Source: Bisgaard Taxon 45 (lineage in GTDB: Bacteria; Pseudomonadota; Gammaproteobacteria; Enterobacterales; Pasteurellaceae). Taken from it: 64,000 nt of DNA. Position numbers and translations under genes: made by a program. Below are positions 18,766 through 28,440 of the stretch, piece by piece. The notes under the pieces were generated by a model. That model searched no databases, was not told the DNA's origin, and saw nothing but the letters and a program-made list of their open reading frames with translations. Positions within the stretch are counted from its first letter, which is position 1, and each line of letters begins with the position of its first letter. The DNA lies in NCBI GenBank assembly GCA_030783905.1, contig JAQAHH010000006.1, positions 645,219 to 709,218 on the forward strand. The letters run 5' to 3'.

Positions 18766-20244
18766 ATGAAATATAAAGATTTGCGTGAGTTTCTTGATTT
18801 ACTGGAACAACGTGGTGAGTTAAAACGGATCAAGCAGGAAATTGATCCCCTCCTTGAAATGACAGAAATTGCCGACCGCACGTTGCGCGCAGGTGGCCCT
18901 GCGCTATTGTTTGAGAATCCGAAAGGATTTGATATCCCCGTGTTATGTAATTTATTCGGCACACCGAAAAGAGTAGCGATGGGAATGGGACAAGAACAGG
19001 TTTCATCGTTACGTGATGTCGGGAAATTATTGGCTTTTTTGAAAGAACCTGAGCCACCAAAGGGGTTTAAAGATTTTCTTTCAAGTATTCCGCAATTTAA
19101 ACAAGTCCTGAATATGCCAACTAAGGTATTAGGGAGAGCAGATTGCCAGCAACTTATTTTAACAGGGGAAGAGGTTGATCTATACAAATTACCGATTATG
19201 CAATGTTGGAAAGACGACGTTGCTCCTTTAGTAACATGGGGCTTGACGATCACAAAAGGACCATTGAAAAAACGGCAAAATTTAGGGATCTATCGTCAGC
19301 AATTAGTGGCTAAAAATAAATTGATCATGCGTTGGCTTTCTCACCGTGGCGGTGCATTAGATTTCCAAGAATGGAAAGAAACCCACCCCGGTCAGCCTTT
19401 TCCTGTTTCGGTGGCACTGGGTGCCGATCCTGCCACAATTTTAGGGGCAGTGACACCAGTACCCGATACCTTATCAGAGTATGCGTTTGCGGGGTTATTG
19501 CGTGGGACTAAAACCTCAGTGGTGAAATCGATCAGTAATGATCTAGAAGTACCAGCCAGTGCAGAAATCGTGCTAGAAGGCTATATTGACCCAAATGAGA
19601 CCGCACTTGAAGGTCCTTATGGTGATCATACTGGTTATTATAATGAGCAAGAATATTTCCCCGTGTTTACCATCACGCACATGACTATGCGCAAAGATCC
19701 GATTTATCATTCAACTTATACAGGGCGTCCGCCTGATGAACCAGCAGTATTAGGGGAAGCGTTAAATGAAGTCTTTATTCCGATCTTACAGAAACAATTT
19801 CCAGAAATTGTGGATTTTTATTTACCACCTGAAGGCTGTTCTTATCGTTTAGCGGTGGTGACGATTAAGAAACAGTATGCAGGGCATGCTAAGCGCGTGA
19901 TGATGGGGGTATGGTCTTTCCTACGCCAGTTTATGTACACCAAGTTTGTGATTGTCTGTGATGATGATGTCAATGCACGGGATTGGAAAGATGTGATTTG
20001 GGCGATGACCACAAGATGTGATCCTGCGCGTGATTTAACCTTGGTGGAAAATACCCCGATTGATTATCTTGATTTTGCCTCGCCAGTTGCAGGATTAGGA
20101 TCTAAAATGGGGATTGATGCCACCAATAAGTGGCCCGGAGAAACGCAACGAGAGTGGGGCGTGCCGATTAAAAAAGATCCTGATGTGGTGAAAAAAGTCG
20201 ATGAGATGTGGGCAAGTTTAGGGATCTTAGAAAGCGAAACGTAG
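18766..20244 (+). CDS. ubiD: 4-hydroxy-3-polyprenylbenzoate decarboxylase
   Basis: Prenylated-FMN-dependent decarboxylase of ubiquinone synthesis, acting on 4-hydroxy-3-polyprenylbenzoate; its cofactor comes from UbiX. From the ATG at 18766 the product is 492 residues and aligns from [20 protein letters not shown] to the end with E. coli UbiD (497). [28 protein letters not shown] and [12 protein letters not shown] (metal and cofactor site) are visible. In-frame starts at 18727 (ATG) and 18718 (GTG) would add up to 16 residues, and an AAGGTG lies before 18727, so the start is uncertain. Ends at a strong bidirectional terminator facing arcA. Confidence 0.95.
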   Translation: MKYKDLREFLDLLEQRGELKRIKQEIDPLLEMTEIADRTLRAGGPALLFENPKGFDIPVLCNLFGTPKRVAMGMGQEQVSSLRDVGKLLAFLKEPEPPKGFKDFLSSIPQFKQVLNMPTKVLGRADCQQLILTGEEVDLYKLPIMQCWKDDVAPLVTWGLTITKGPLKKRQNLGIYRQQLVAKNKLIMRWLSHRGGALDFQEWKETHPGQPFPVSVALGADPATILGAVTPVPDTLSEYAFAGLLRGTKTSVVKSISNDLEVPASAEIVLEGYIDPNETALEGPYGDHTGYYNEQEYFPVFTITHMTMRKDPIYHSTYTGRPPDEPAVLGEALNEVFIPILQKQFPEIVDFYLPPEGCSYRLAVVTIKKQYAGHAKRVMMGVWSFLRQFMYTKFVIVCDDDVNARDWKDVIWAMTTRCDPARDLTLVENTPIDYLDFASPVAGLGSKMGIDATNKWPGETQREWGVPIKKDPDVVKKVDEMWASLGILESET

Positions 20245-20253
20245 CATAAAAAA

Positions 20254-20284
20254 AAAAGCCTGTAATACAGATTACAGGCTTTTT
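20254..20284. terminator. bidirectional terminator between ubiD and arcA
   Basis: AAAAGCCTGTAAT (20254-20266) and ATTACAGGCTTTT (20271-20283), a 13-bp stem with a 4-base loop, with A-runs and T-runs on the outer sides for both strands. Confidence 0.92.
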
Positions 20285-20298
20285 AACATTATTCAGGT

Positions 20299-21009
20299 TT
20301 ACTCGAGTACACCACAGAAACGATAACCTTCGCCATGGATCGTCGCGATAATTTCAGGGGTTTCAGGATGATCTTCAAAATGTTTGCGAATGCGACGGAT
20401 GGTCACATCGACAGTGCGATCTTGGGGTTTTAATTCACGTCCCGTCATTTTTTTCAATAATTCTTCACGGGTTTGAATTTTGCCCGGGTTTTCACAGAAA
20501 TGCAACATGGCACGGAATTCACTGCGTGGAAGTTTATACTCTTCCCCTTCAGGATTAATTAACATACGGCTATTTAAGTCTAATGTCCAACCATTAAAGC
20601 GATATTGCTCAATAGGGTGATGGCTATCTTTCGTATTTTCTTGCATCGTACGTTGTAGTAAATTGCGTGCGCGGATAGTTAATTCTCTTGGATTAAATGG
20701 CTTTGTAATATAATCATCTGCACCGATTTCGAGACCAAGAATTTTATCCACTTCATTATCACGACCAGTTAAAAACATTAATGCTGTATTGGTGGTTTCT
20801 CGTAGTTCGCGCGCCAACATTAGGCCATTCTTACCCGGTAAGTTAATGTCCATGATGACAAGATTAATCACTCTATTCGCTAGAATACGGTGCATCTGTG
20901 CGCCATCTGCAGCCTCAAATACTTCATAACCCTCCGCCTCAAAAATACTTTTTAAGGTATTTCTTGTGATTGCTTCGTCTTCAACAATTAAAATTTGTGG
21001 CGTTCCCAT
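20299..21009 (-). CDS. arcA: aerobic respiration control response regulator
   Basis: DNA-binding regulator that, when phosphorylated by ArcB under low oxygen, represses respiratory genes. 236 residues. Phosphoacceptor Asp54 ([13 protein letters not shown]), Thr in MFLTGRD and Lys in [12 protein letters not shown] mark the receiver. The winged helix carries [19 protein letters not shown] and [16 protein letters not shown], and it ends YRFCGVLE. It is nearly identical to E. coli ArcA. The gene is alone between a shared terminator and the rpmE2-rpmJ2 unit; arcB is not in the window. ArcA may act on frd, acnB or hyf in this same window, which is inference. Confidence 0.97.
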   Translation of the reverse strand: MGTPQILIVEDEAITRNTLKSIFEAEGYEVFEAADGAQMHRILANRVINLVIMDINLPGKNGLMLARELRETTNTALMFLTGRDNEVDKILGLEIGADDYITKPFNPRELTIRARNLLQRTMQENTKDSHHPIEQYRFNGWTLDLNSRMLINPEGEEYKLPRSEFRAMLHFCENPGKIQTREELLKKMTGRELKPQDRTVDVTIRRIRKHFEDHPETPEIIATIHGEGYRFCGVLE

Positions 21010-21160
21010 TTATACATCCTATTGTAAGTGTTCAATGTTAATCATTCTGTTGATAATATAAGGATAAAATTAACTTACCCATTTTATAGTTGCAACATAA
21101 TTGTAACAATAGGAAAAAGTTGTTTTGTTAAATTAGATGTTGATTTTATGATATAGATCA

Positions 21161-21196
21161 TAAAAAAATCCCCCAATAGAGTGAGGTTATTGGGGG
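21161..21196 (-). terminator. terminator after rpmJ2
   Basis: CCCCCAATA (21170-21178) and TATTGGGGG (21188-21196). On the minus strand the hairpin is followed by ATTTTTTTA. It ends the rpmE2-rpmJ2 transcript. Confidence 0.88.
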
Positions 21197-21245
21197 AAAA
21201 AGTCGAGCGTTAGCTCGTTTTGCTTACATACAAAAAGAGGGTATT

Positions 21246-21386
21246 CTAGCGTTTTTTCTTGCCACCTTGGCGTGCTTTAAAACGTGGATTTTCTTTACAA
21301 ATAACATACACTACGCCATGGCGACGAACGATTTTACAGCCAGGATGACGCGTTTTGGCACTTTTTAATGAACTTAATACTTGCAT
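21246..21386 (-). CDS. rpmJ2: alternative 50S ribosomal protein L36 (zinc-independent type)
   Basis: 46-residue ribosomal protein, [20 protein letters not shown] at the start and ending [11 protein letters not shown]. It matches E. coli YkgO, the L36 paralogue that lacks the zinc ribbon (only two cysteines instead of the CxxC pairs of the main form). Such C-minus forms replace the zinc protein when zinc is scarce. It starts 9 bases after the rpmE2 stop, the same pairing as ykgM-ykgO. The short gene is easy to miss but the match covers its full length. Confidence 0.93.
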   Translation of the reverse strand: MQVLSSLKSAKTRHPGCKIVRRHGVVYVICKENPRFKARQGGKKKR

Positions 21387-21395
21387 GATGTGTCC

Positions 21396-21662
21396 TTATT
21401 TTGATTTTAATGTACCAAATTTGCCATAGCGATTGACGAAGTCACTGGCACGACCTTCATTCGCAATTTGACGTGTTTTACCTGTATAGTATGGGTGTGA
21501 TGCTGAGGAGGTATCACACATAAAGAGCGGATATTCATTCCCATCTTCCCATTTCATGGTAGTTGTGGTCCTAGCGCAAGAGCGGATTAAAAAACCTTGC
21601 TTTGCATTTGAGTCATAAAATAGTACAGTACGGTAATTGTCTGGATGAATACCTTTTTTCAT
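21396..21662 (-). CDS. rpmE2: 50S ribosomal protein L31 type B (zinc-independent)
   Basis: 88-residue L31 of type B, starting [20 protein letters not shown] and containing [31 protein letters not shown]. It lacks the CxxC zinc ligands of type A L31, like E. coli YkgM. The ATG at 21662 fits the family length (87 in E. coli); the frame upstream of it is not conserved. AGGGG lies about 11 bases before the ATG. It forms a two-gene unit with rpmJ2. In E. coli this pair is repressed by Zur, so zinc control is expected; a palindrome at 21738-21764 is a candidate site. Confidence 0.93.
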   Translation of the reverse strand: MKKGIHPDNYRTVLFYDSNAKQGFLIRSCARTTTTMKWEDGNEYPLFMCDTSSASHPYYTGKTRQIANEGRASDFVNRYGKFGTLKSK

Positions 21663-21737
21663 ATTCGGAATGCCCCTTATTTTTTTCTGAAAAATAACGA
21701 ATGGGGCTATCCTACATGAAATAGAAATAATTATCAA

Positions 21738-21764
21738 AACTTATTTTTTGTGAGAAAATAAGTT
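21738..21764. promoter_or_regulatory. 10-bp inverted repeat in the rpmE2/dsbD intergenic region
   Basis: AACTTATTTT and AAAATAAGTT with a 7-base centre, 76-102 bases upstream of rpmE2 and about 108 bases upstream of dsbD. It does not fit the E. coli Zur or Fur consensus well. Possible operator, regulator unknown. Confidence 0.4.
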
Positions 21765-21871
21765 GCGCAGGGATTAAACTTCGCAATAAACGGGCATTAA
21801 TGTTTATAATTATATGAAAAAGAAATGATTTTTAATGTGTTATGTTGTCATGGTGTGACATGGTTTTGCTT

Positions 21872-23611
21872 ATGAAAAAAATATTTTTTATTTTATTGTT
21901 GATTTGGACAAGTTTATCCACCAATGCAGGGGTGTTTGATAAAAAAATGCCCTTTTTGAGCGCGGAGCAAGCCTTTGTCTTTACTGCCAGTCAACATCAT
22001 AACGGGCTGTCTTTAAATTGGGATATTGCCTCCGGTTATTATCTGTATAAAAAAAGTATTGAAATAAAAGGGGAGTCTGGGCAATGGATTCACCCTACAT
22101 TACCGTTGGCAGAAACCCATCAAGATGATTTTTTTGGTGATGTGGAGATTTATCGTCATCAATTGACTGTTGTGTTGCCTTTTTCTCAGCTATCCGCAAC
22201 TCAGCAACTTGAAATCACTTATCAAGGTTGTACGGAAGGCTTTTGCTACCCACCAGAAACCCAGATCATTGATTTAATGGTTCTAGAGAGGGAAGCGGGG
22301 CAGATGTCGAGTGCAGTATCGACACAAGATAGCGTACTGTCTTCATTACCGTTAGCAGAGCAAGATCGTTTAGCCGCCAAACTGGTTGAGAGTAAATATG
22401 CCGTCTTTTGGTTTTTCTTATTTGGGTTAGGGCTTGCTTTTACCCCTTGTGTTTTACCCATGCTACCTCTTTTATCAGCCATTGTCATTGGCCGTCAGCA
22501 GCGCCCGAGTACCGCTAAAGCATTCGCCTTAAGTGTTGTGTATGTACAAGGTATGGCGTTGACTTATACACTACTCGGTTTAATTGTTGCGGCGATTGGC
22601 TTGCCTTTCCAAGTGGCATTACAAAGTCCTTATGTTTTATTAACGTTGTCGTTTATTTTTGTGTTGCTTGCTTTATCCATGTTTGGGCTGTTCACTTTGC
22701 AATTACCTGTTAGTTTGCAAACTCGATTAACTCAATACAGTCAGCAGCAAAAATCAGGTGCATTTGGTGGGGTGTTTGTGATGGGGATGATCGCAGGTTT
22801 AATCGCATCGCCTTGTACCTCAGCACCATTATCTGGTGCGTTACTTTATGTTGCACAAAGTGGCGATTTATTCACTGGCGCAATCACCTTATATTTATTA
22901 GCCTTAGGAATGGGGCTTCCCCTCATTTTCATTACAGTATTTGGTAATAATATGTTGCCAAAATCAGGTAATTGGATGATTCAAGTAAAACATGCCTTTG
23001 GTTTTGTATTGTTAGCGTTACCTGTCTTCCTCATTTCTCGCGTGTTCCCTGAAATCGAAATGGTATTATGGTTTAGCTTAGTATTTGCGTTCTCGTTGTG
23101 GGTGTTATATCAATTTAGAAACAATAAAGGGGTATGGGCCTTTACTTTCGTGATGGGGGTTATGGGATATGTATATTATGCGGAGACAACGAAAGCCTCT
23201 CGAGTCAATACGCAAGTAGCGCAAACTCCTTCTTTGGTTAAATTTGAACGCATTACGAATTATGCGCAATTGCAACAGCTGTTAATTGAAAATCCTAACG
23301 CGCTCGCGATGTTAGATTTATATGCCGATTGGTGTGTGGCTTGTAAAGAATTTGAGAAATTCACTTTTAGTGATCCACAGGTGAAAGATCAGTTTGCGCA
23401 TATGTTACTCTTGCAAGTGGATATGACTAAAAACAGTGAAGCGAATCGTGAATTTATGCAAAAACTTCAAGTCATTGGTTTGCCTACCCTGATTTTTTTT
23501 AATCAACAAGGTCAGGAAATTGAAGGCTCAAGAATAACCGGTTTTATGCAAGCTCGCCCTTTTTTGAGTTGGTTAAAAAAAATTAACCCGATCCAGCCAT
23601 TTAGCCAATAG
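21872..23611 (+). CDS. dsbD: thiol:disulfide interchange protein DsbD
   Basis: Carries electrons from cytoplasmic thioredoxin across the inner membrane to DsbC, DsbG and CcmG. About 579 residues in the usual order. A signal peptide (ends STNAG) leads into the periplasmic N-domain with the cysteine pair in QGCTEGFCYPPET. The eight-helix membrane domain has its cysteines in FTPCVLPMLPL and ASPCTSAPLS. The C-terminal thioredoxin domain carries Cys488-Val-Ala-Cys491. The ATG at 21872 (MKKIFFILLL) gives the best signal peptide; ATGs at 21842 and 21860 are in frame. Ribosome site weak. A terminator follows. Confidence 0.95.
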   Translation: MKKIFFILLLIWTSLSTNAGVFDKKMPFLSAEQAFVFTASQHHNGLSLNWDIASGYYLYKKSIEIKGESGQWIHPTLPLAETHQDDFFGDVEIYRHQLTVVLPFSQLSATQQLEITYQGCTEGFCYPPETQIIDLMVLEREAGQMSSAVSTQDSVLSSLPLAEQDRLAAKLVESKYAVFWFFLFGLGLAFTPCVLPMLPLLSAIVIGRQQRPSTAKAFALSVVYVQGMALTYTLLGLIVAAIGLPFQVALQSPYVLLTLSFIFVLLALSMFGLFTLQLPVSLQTRLTQYSQQQKSGAFGGVFVMGMIAGLIASPCTSAPLSGALLYVAQSGDLFTGAITLYLLALGMGLPLIFITVFGNNMLPKSGNWMIQVKHAFGFVLLALPVFLISRVFPEIEMVLWFSLVFAFSLWVLYQFRNNKGVWAFTFVMGVMGYVYYAETTKASRVNTQVAQTPSLVKFERITNYAQLQQLLIENPNALAMLDLYADWCVACKEFEKFTFSDPQVKDQFAHMLLLQVDMTKNSEANREFMQKLQVIGLPTLIFFNQQGQEIEGSRITGFMQARPFLSWLKKINPIQPFSQ

Positions 23612-23647
23612 CATATCCGTATCCTTTTATCGTTATGTACATAAAGT

Positions 23648-23692
23648 AAAACAGCTTATTTTATTTGATTACAGAAATAAGCTGTTTTTTAT
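23648..23692 (+). terminator. terminator after dsbD
   Basis: AAAACAGCTTATTT and AAATAAGCTGTTTT form a 13-14 bp stem followed by TTATT, about 37 bases after the dsbD stop. Confidence 0.88.
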
Positions 23693-23701
23693 TGAAAATC
23701 G

Positions 23702-23731
23702 TTACACAAGCGCAAACGTTTGCGCTATAAT
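23702..23731 (+). promoter_or_regulatory. purH promoter with PurR operator
   Basis: A perfect 18-base palindrome AGCGCAAACGTTTGCGCT (23709-23726) matches the PurR consensus core GCAAACGTTT. It lies between a TTACAC -35-like hexamer (23702-23707) and a consensus TATAAT (23726-23731). Repressor binding would block polymerase directly, implying repression of purH and the genes behind it when purines are plentiful. Confidence 0.88.
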
Positions 23732-23782
23732 GCGACCTTTCTTTTATGACTTATTTTTAACGCTTAATTTTAAGGATTTTCC

Positions 23783-25384
23783 ATGCAATCTAATCGTCCT
23801 ATTCGCCAAGCATTACTGAGTGTTTCTGATAAAACAGGCATTGTTGAGTTCGCCCAAGGTCTTGTACAACGTGGTGTGAAATTACTTTCAACCGGTGGTA
23901 CGGCAAAATTATTAGCTGACCATGGCTTAGCCGTGACGGAAGTCTCAGATTATACGGGTTTTCCAGAAATGATGGATGGACGCGTAAAAACGTTACACCC
24001 GAAAGTGCACGGCGGTATTTTAGGTCGTCGCGGTACAGATGATGAGGTGATGCGCCAACATGGTATTCAAGGCATCGACATGGTGGTAGTGAATTTATAT
24101 CCGTTCGCGGCAACGGTTGCTAAACCCAATTGTACGCTTGAAGAGGCAGTGGAGAATATTGATATCGGCGGACCTACTATGGTGCGTTCAGCCGCGAAAA
24201 ATCACAAAGATGTAGCGATTGTTGTGAATAATAACGATTTCAATGCCATTCTTGCCGAAATGGATCAACATCAAAATAGTTTAACCCTAGAAACACGCTT
24301 CGATCTAGCGATTAAGGCCTTTGAACATACCGCACAATATGATGCCATGATTGCTAACTATTTTGGTCAATTAGTGAAACCTTATTTTGTGGCTGAGGAA
24401 GAAGATCCTGACGCGAAGTGCGGTCAATTTCCACGTACTTTAAATTTAAACTTCATTCGTAAACAAACCATGCGTTATGGTGAAAATGGTCACCAAAAAG
24501 CCGCCTTTTATGTGGAACAGGAAGTGAAAGAAGCCTCTGTCTCCACTGCAAAACAATTACAAGGCAAAGCCCTTTCTTATAACAATATCGCGGATACCGA
24601 TGCTGCGCTTGAATGTGTGAAAAGCTTTGATGAGCCGGCTTGTGTCATTGTAAAACATGCCAATCCTTGTGGTGTAGCATTAGGTGAGGATATTTTAGAC
24701 GCCTATAACCGTGCTTATCAAACTGACCCAACCTCCGCTTTTGGTGGGATTATTGCTTTTAACCGAGAATTAGATGCCACCACTGCACAAACGATTATTG
24801 ATCGCCAATTTGTGGAAGTGATTATTGCCCCAACCGTTGCCGAAGAAGCTAAAACCTTATTAAAAGCCAAGAAAAATGTACGAGTGTTAGCCTGTGGTGA
24901 GTGGTCAGGTACGCAACAACGCCTAGATGTAAAGCGTGTCAATGGGGGGTTACTGGTACAAGAAGCGGATTTAGGCATGGTCGATTTAGCTGACTTAAAA
25001 GTCGTGAGTAAACGTCAACCAACAGAACAAGAATTAAAAGATTTGTTATTCTGTTGGAAAGTGGCGAAATTTGTCAAATCTAATGCCATTGTGTATGCCA
25101 AAGAGAATCAAACTATTGGTATCGGTGCGGGGCAAATGAGCCGTGTCTATTCGGCTAAAATCGCGGGTATTAAGGCGCAAGATGAAGGACTTGATGTCGC
25201 TGGTTGTGTGATGGCATCTGATGCGTTTTTCCCATTCCGTGACGGGATTGATGCGGCTGCGAAAGTAGGCATTCAATGTGTGATTCACCCAGGTGGTTCA
25301 ATGCGTGATCAGGAAGTGATTGATGCCGCAGATGAACACAATATGGTGATGGTCTTAACGGGAATGCGCCATTTTAGACATTAA
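23783..25384 (+). CDS. purH: AICAR transformylase / IMP cyclohydrolase
   Basis: Bifunctional enzyme of the last two steps of IMP synthesis. 533 residues. The N-terminal cyclohydrolase domain (MGS-like, [15 protein letters not shown] and ISTGGT-type [13 protein letters not shown]) is followed by the C-terminal transformylase with [14 protein letters not shown] and [17 protein letters not shown] precedes the ATG. First gene of an apparent purH-PEtN transferase-purD unit under a PurR box. An uptake signal is embedded at 24416-24424, encoding part of a stretch that differs from E. coli (around residues 207-216). Confidence 0.97.
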   Translation: MQSNRPIRQALLSVSDKTGIVEFAQGLVQRGVKLLSTGGTAKLLADHGLAVTEVSDYTGFPEMMDGRVKTLHPKVHGGILGRRGTDDEVMRQHGIQGIDMVVVNLYPFAATVAKPNCTLEEAVENIDIGGPTMVRSAAKNHKDVAIVVNNNDFNAILAEMDQHQNSLTLETRFDLAIKAFEHTAQYDAMIANYFGQLVKPYFVAEEEDPDAKCGQFPRTLNLNFIRKQTMRYGENGHQKAAFYVEQEVKEASVSTAKQLQGKALSYNNIADTDAALECVKSFDEPACVIVKHANPCGVALGEDILDAYNRAYQTDPTSAFGGIIAFNRELDATTAQTIIDRQFVEVIIAPTVAEEAKTLLKAKKNVRVLACGEWSGTQQRLDVKRVNGGLLVQEADLGMVDLADLKVVSKRQPTEQELKDLLFCWKVAKFVKSNAIVYAKENQTIGIGAGQMSRVYSAKIAGIKAQDEGLDVAGCVMASDAFFPFRDGIDAAAKVGIQCVIHPGGSMRDQEVIDAADEHNMVMVLTGMRHFRH

Positions 25385-25432
25385 TAAAAAATAAAAGCAC
25401 CACCCTTTTCAGGATGATTAAGGTAAACAATA

Positions 25433-27013
25433 ATGAAAAAAACGCTTTTTATTCTATTTGGTTATTCAGCAATCTTGTTATTGAGCGAAATACTTTATCG
25501 TTATTTTTTCAAGATTAATAGCCTGTATCGTATTGGTGAGAGTTTCTTAATTATCTTTGTGGTGCTTTCACTATTTTATTTTTCTAAATATAAGGTATCC
25601 CGTTTTTTTATCGCGTTATTCTTTTCTTGTAGTACATTGATTAATAATGTGCATTATGAGGTTTATCAAAACTGGATTAATGGCACCAATTATTTATTAA
25701 TGTTTAAAGAATATTGGGAAGTGACCCATGCCGGTTTGCATATGTTAGACAAAATTGCAGGCGGTGTGATTTGGGGCGTAGTTGATATTTTTCTGTTTCT
25801 CTCTATTTCTCGTTTTAGACAGAAAACGCATTGGGTGGCAGATGTCTCGTTTTTCTTAGTGATGGGCTATATTTTTGTTCGTTCTTTTTATACTAATCAA
25901 GAATTAGGTATCACGTCTAATCCGGGATATTCCAGAATTAAAGCCAACTTTTTCGCCTTTGGCTACTTTATTGGTAAAACCTTGCCTTATGATATTTTTA
26001 ATTTGAGTAATGTGTCTGTTTATTATCGAGATAGACCCAACATTGTTTATTCACCCATGGCAAAAAATATTGTCTTAATTATGGGGGAAAGTCTGAGTGC
26101 GAGTCATGTGGGCACCTTTGGCTACCAAAGACAAACCATGCCATTCTTGGATCAATTAGTAAAAAATAAACCGGCAGAAACCGTATTCAAACCTGCCTAT
26201 TCTGCTGGCTTAGGCACCGCTATTTCATTGCCTGCTTTTTTTAATGCGATTCCTCGTCCAAATGGCTTAGAGCAAATTGTCAGCGGTAGAACCAATTTAT
26301 TTCGTTTAGCGAAAGAACGCGGTTATAAGACGTATTTTTATTCAGCACAGCCTGAAAACCAAATGATGATCATGAGTATCATGGGGAAAACCTGGGTTGA
26401 TCATTTACTTTTCCCGAGTGATATCGGCTATAAACGTTCAGAGGGAATGCATGATCATAAGCTCTTACCGCTATTTGAAAAGCTAGATTTGCGTGAGGCC
26501 AACCATTTTATCGTGTTACATCAAAGAGGGTCTCATGCTCCCTATGCGTATTATTTATCTGAAGACGAAAAAGCGTTTAAAGAAAATACGCCGTTAGATA
26601 ACTATGATAGTACCCTTTACAATACAGATCAGTTTATTGAGAAAGTGTTTACGCAACTCAAACAATACCCTGATGACTGGATATTAATTTACACCTCGGA
26701 TCATGGCCAGTTTGTGTCAAACCAAGTCTATAACCAAGGTACGGCAAAAGAAGCGAATTACTTAGTCCCCATCATGACTTATACCGAAAATAAAATGTTG
26801 CAGCAGCTACAACAACCGTTTTTGACCTGCGACAGACTGTTTCATCAACAATTATCGACATTCATCATCAAGATGTTGGGATATGATATGCCGATTTCAG
26901 ATTGTCAACATGGGGTGATTAATTCATTGATTTTAACGGGGGATTCCGGTTATTTAGAAGTACAAGGCAATCAACCCCCAGCATTTTTTATACCTAAAAA
27001 TCGTTCAAAATAA
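25433..27013 (+). CDS. LPS phosphoethanolamine transferase family protein (membrane sulfatase-fold)
   Basis: 526-residue inner-membrane protein with about five N-terminal helices (residues 1-165) and a periplasmic alkaline-phosphatase/sulfatase-fold domain. Metal and catalytic segments are visible: IVLIMGESLSASHVGTFGYQRQTMPFLD, the probable nucleophile Thr in LGTAISLPAFFN, and YTSDHGQFV. Members of this family move phosphoethanolamine from phosphatidylethanolamine to lipid A, Kdo or core sugars. P. multocida has several (PetL, PetK, PetG and others) and I cannot tell which this is. It lacks most of the cysteines of EptA. It sits between purH and purD with gaps of 48 and 9 bases, so it is likely cotranscribed with purine genes. 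Confidence 0.82.
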   Translation: MKKTLFILFGYSAILLLSEILYRYFFKINSLYRIGESFLIIFVVLSLFYFSKYKVSRFFIALFFSCSTLINNVHYEVYQNWINGTNYLLMFKEYWEVTHAGLHMLDKIAGGVIWGVVDIFLFLSISRFRQKTHWVADVSFFLVMGYIFVRSFYTNQELGITSNPGYSRIKANFFAFGYFIGKTLPYDIFNLSNVSVYYRDRPNIVYSPMAKNIVLIMGESLSASHVGTFGYQRQTMPFLDQLVKNKPAETVFKPAYSAGLGTAISLPAFFNAIPRPNGLEQIVSGRTNLFRLAKERGYKTYFYSAQPENQMMIMSIMGKTWVDHLLFPSDIGYKRSEGMHDHKLLPLFEKLDLREANHFIVLHQRGSHAPYAYYLSEDEKAFKENTPLDNYDSTLYNTDQFIEKVFTQLKQYPDDWILIYTSDHGQFVSNQVYNQGTAKEANYLVPIMTYTENKMLQQLQQPFLTCDRLFHQQLSTFIIKMLGYDMPISDCQHGVINSLILTGDSGYLEVQGNQPPAFFIPKNRSK

Positions 27014-27022
27014 GGAATAAAT

Positions 27023-28312
27023 ATGAATATTTTGATTATTGGAAACGGCGGTCGTGAACACGCCTTGGCTTGGAAAGTGGCACAATCTCCTTTAGCAGAT
27101 AAGGTATTTGTTGCACCAGGTAATGCGGGGACGGCATTAGAAGAGAAAGTTGAAAACGTCGCGATTTCCGCAACCGATGTCGAAAAATTAGTGGCATTTG
27201 CGCAAGAAAACCACATTGGTTTAACTATTGTTGGTCCAGAAGCCCCACTGGTCATTGGTGTAGTTGATGCATTCCGTGCGGCAGGATTGAAAATTTTTGG
27301 TCCAACACAAGCTGCCGCGCAATTAGAAGGTTCAAAAGCGTTCACTAAAGATTTTTTGGCCCGTCATCACATCCCAACCGCAGAGTATCAAAACTTTACA
27401 GAAGTCGAGCCGGCACTGGCTTATTTACGCAAGAAAGGCGCTCCAATTGTGGTAAAAGCAGACGGACTTGCGGCTGGCAAAGGGGTAATTGTGGCGATGA
27501 CGTTAGCGGAAGCAGAAGCTGCAGTGAAAGATATGCTTTCGGGCAATGCCTTTGGTGAAGCCGGCAGTCGAGTGGTGATCGAAGAGTTTTTAGATGGCGA
27601 AGAAGCCAGTTTCATTGTCATGGTAGACGGTAAAAATGTGGAACCGATGGCAACCAGTCAAGATCATAAGCGTGTTGGTGAGAACGATACTGGTTTAAAT
27701 ACTGGTGGTATGGGGGCCTATTCACCGGCACCGGTGGTGACACCAGAAATTCATGATCGCATTATGCAGGAAGTGATTTATCCGACGGTCAATGGTATGG
27801 CGGCAGAAGGCAATGTGTACACCGGTTTCTTATATGCTGGCTTGATGATTATGCCGAATGGTCAACCGAAAGTGATCGAATTTAACTGCCGTTTTGGTGA
27901 TCCTGAAACCCAACCGATTATGTTACGTTTAGAATCCGATTTGGTTGAACTTTGTCTTGCGGCATGTGACGGTAAATTAGACCAGAAAAAATCCCAATGG
28001 TGTGAAAAAGCCTCGCTCGGTATTGTACTTGCTGCGGAAGGTTATCCAGGGGATTATCGCAAAGGGGATGAAATCACCGGCATTGAAAGTGCGGTGGAAA
28101 ATCAAAAAGTTTTCTTAGCCGGTGTGGAAAATAAAGAGGGCAAATTAGTCACCAACGGTGGTCGCGTAGTCTGTGTTACGGCATTAGGCGAGACGGTATA
28201 TGATGCACAACAACAAGCGCTTACCCTTGCTGAACAAGTCAAATGGACTGGTCGTTTTTATCGTCGTGATATTGGGTATCGTGCGGTAGCAAGAGAACAG
28301 CATCAGGCTTAA
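27023..28312 (+). CDS. purD: phosphoribosylamine--glycine ligase
   Basis: GAR synthetase, the ATP-dependent second step of purine synthesis. 429 residues with ATP-grasp fold. The N domain starts MNILIIGNGGREHALAWKVA, the ATP-binding segment has GAPIVVKADGLAAGKGVIVA, and the signature RFGDPETQPIMLRLESDL follows. ATG follows AAGGAATAA. It starts 9 bases after the transferase gene and shares its operon. An uptake signal lies at 28087-28095. The family length in E. coli is also 429. Confidence 0.97.
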   Translation: MNILIIGNGGREHALAWKVAQSPLADKVFVAPGNAGTALEEKVENVAISATDVEKLVAFAQENHIGLTIVGPEAPLVIGVVDAFRAAGLKIFGPTQAAAQLEGSKAFTKDFLARHHIPTAEYQNFTEVEPALAYLRKKGAPIVVKADGLAAGKGVIVAMTLAEAEAAVKDMLSGNAFGEAGSRVVIEEFLDGEEASFIVMVDGKNVEPMATSQDHKRVGENDTGLNTGGMGAYSPAPVVTPEIHDRIMQEVIYPTVNGMAAEGNVYTGFLYAGLMIMPNGQPKVIEFNCRFGDPETQPIMLRLESDLVELCLAACDGKLDQKKSQWCEKASLGIVLAAEGYPGDYRKGDEITGIESAVENQKVFLAGVENKEGKLVTNGGRVVCVTALGETVYDAQQQALTLAEQVKWTGRFYRRDIGYRAVAREQHQA

Positions 28313-28380
28313 TTGGGAATGATGAATTTTTTTCATCAAAGAAATGAAAAAATTCCCACCAAATTTTAATTAAAAAATAC

Positions 28381-28398
28381 CGTGTAAACGAGTACACT
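28381..28398 (+). promoter_or_regulatory. weak PurR-like site before glyA
   Basis: CGTGTAAACGAGTACACT matches 7 of 11 fixed positions of the PurR consensus and retains the central AAACG. glyA is PurR-controlled in E. coli. The half-sites are also mutually palindromic (GTGTA/TACAC). Needs testing; weaker than the purH box. Confidence 0.35.
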
Positions 28399-28440
28399 AA
28401 ACAAATTCACCATCATCTTTACTTAAAAGAGGACATCATA

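Noticed and set aside
18681..19253. Long antisense reading frame (190 codons) opposite ubiD, and similar frames opposite hyfF (44480-44938), acnB (6525-6887) and topB (10478-10849)
   Set aside because: They mirror strongly conserved genes, lack ribosome sites and resemble no protein family.
21715..21737. Fur or Zur box before rpmE2 (AT-rich GATAATTATTTC-like stretch)
   Set aside because: Only about half to two thirds of consensus positions match, which is expected by chance in such AT-rich DNA.
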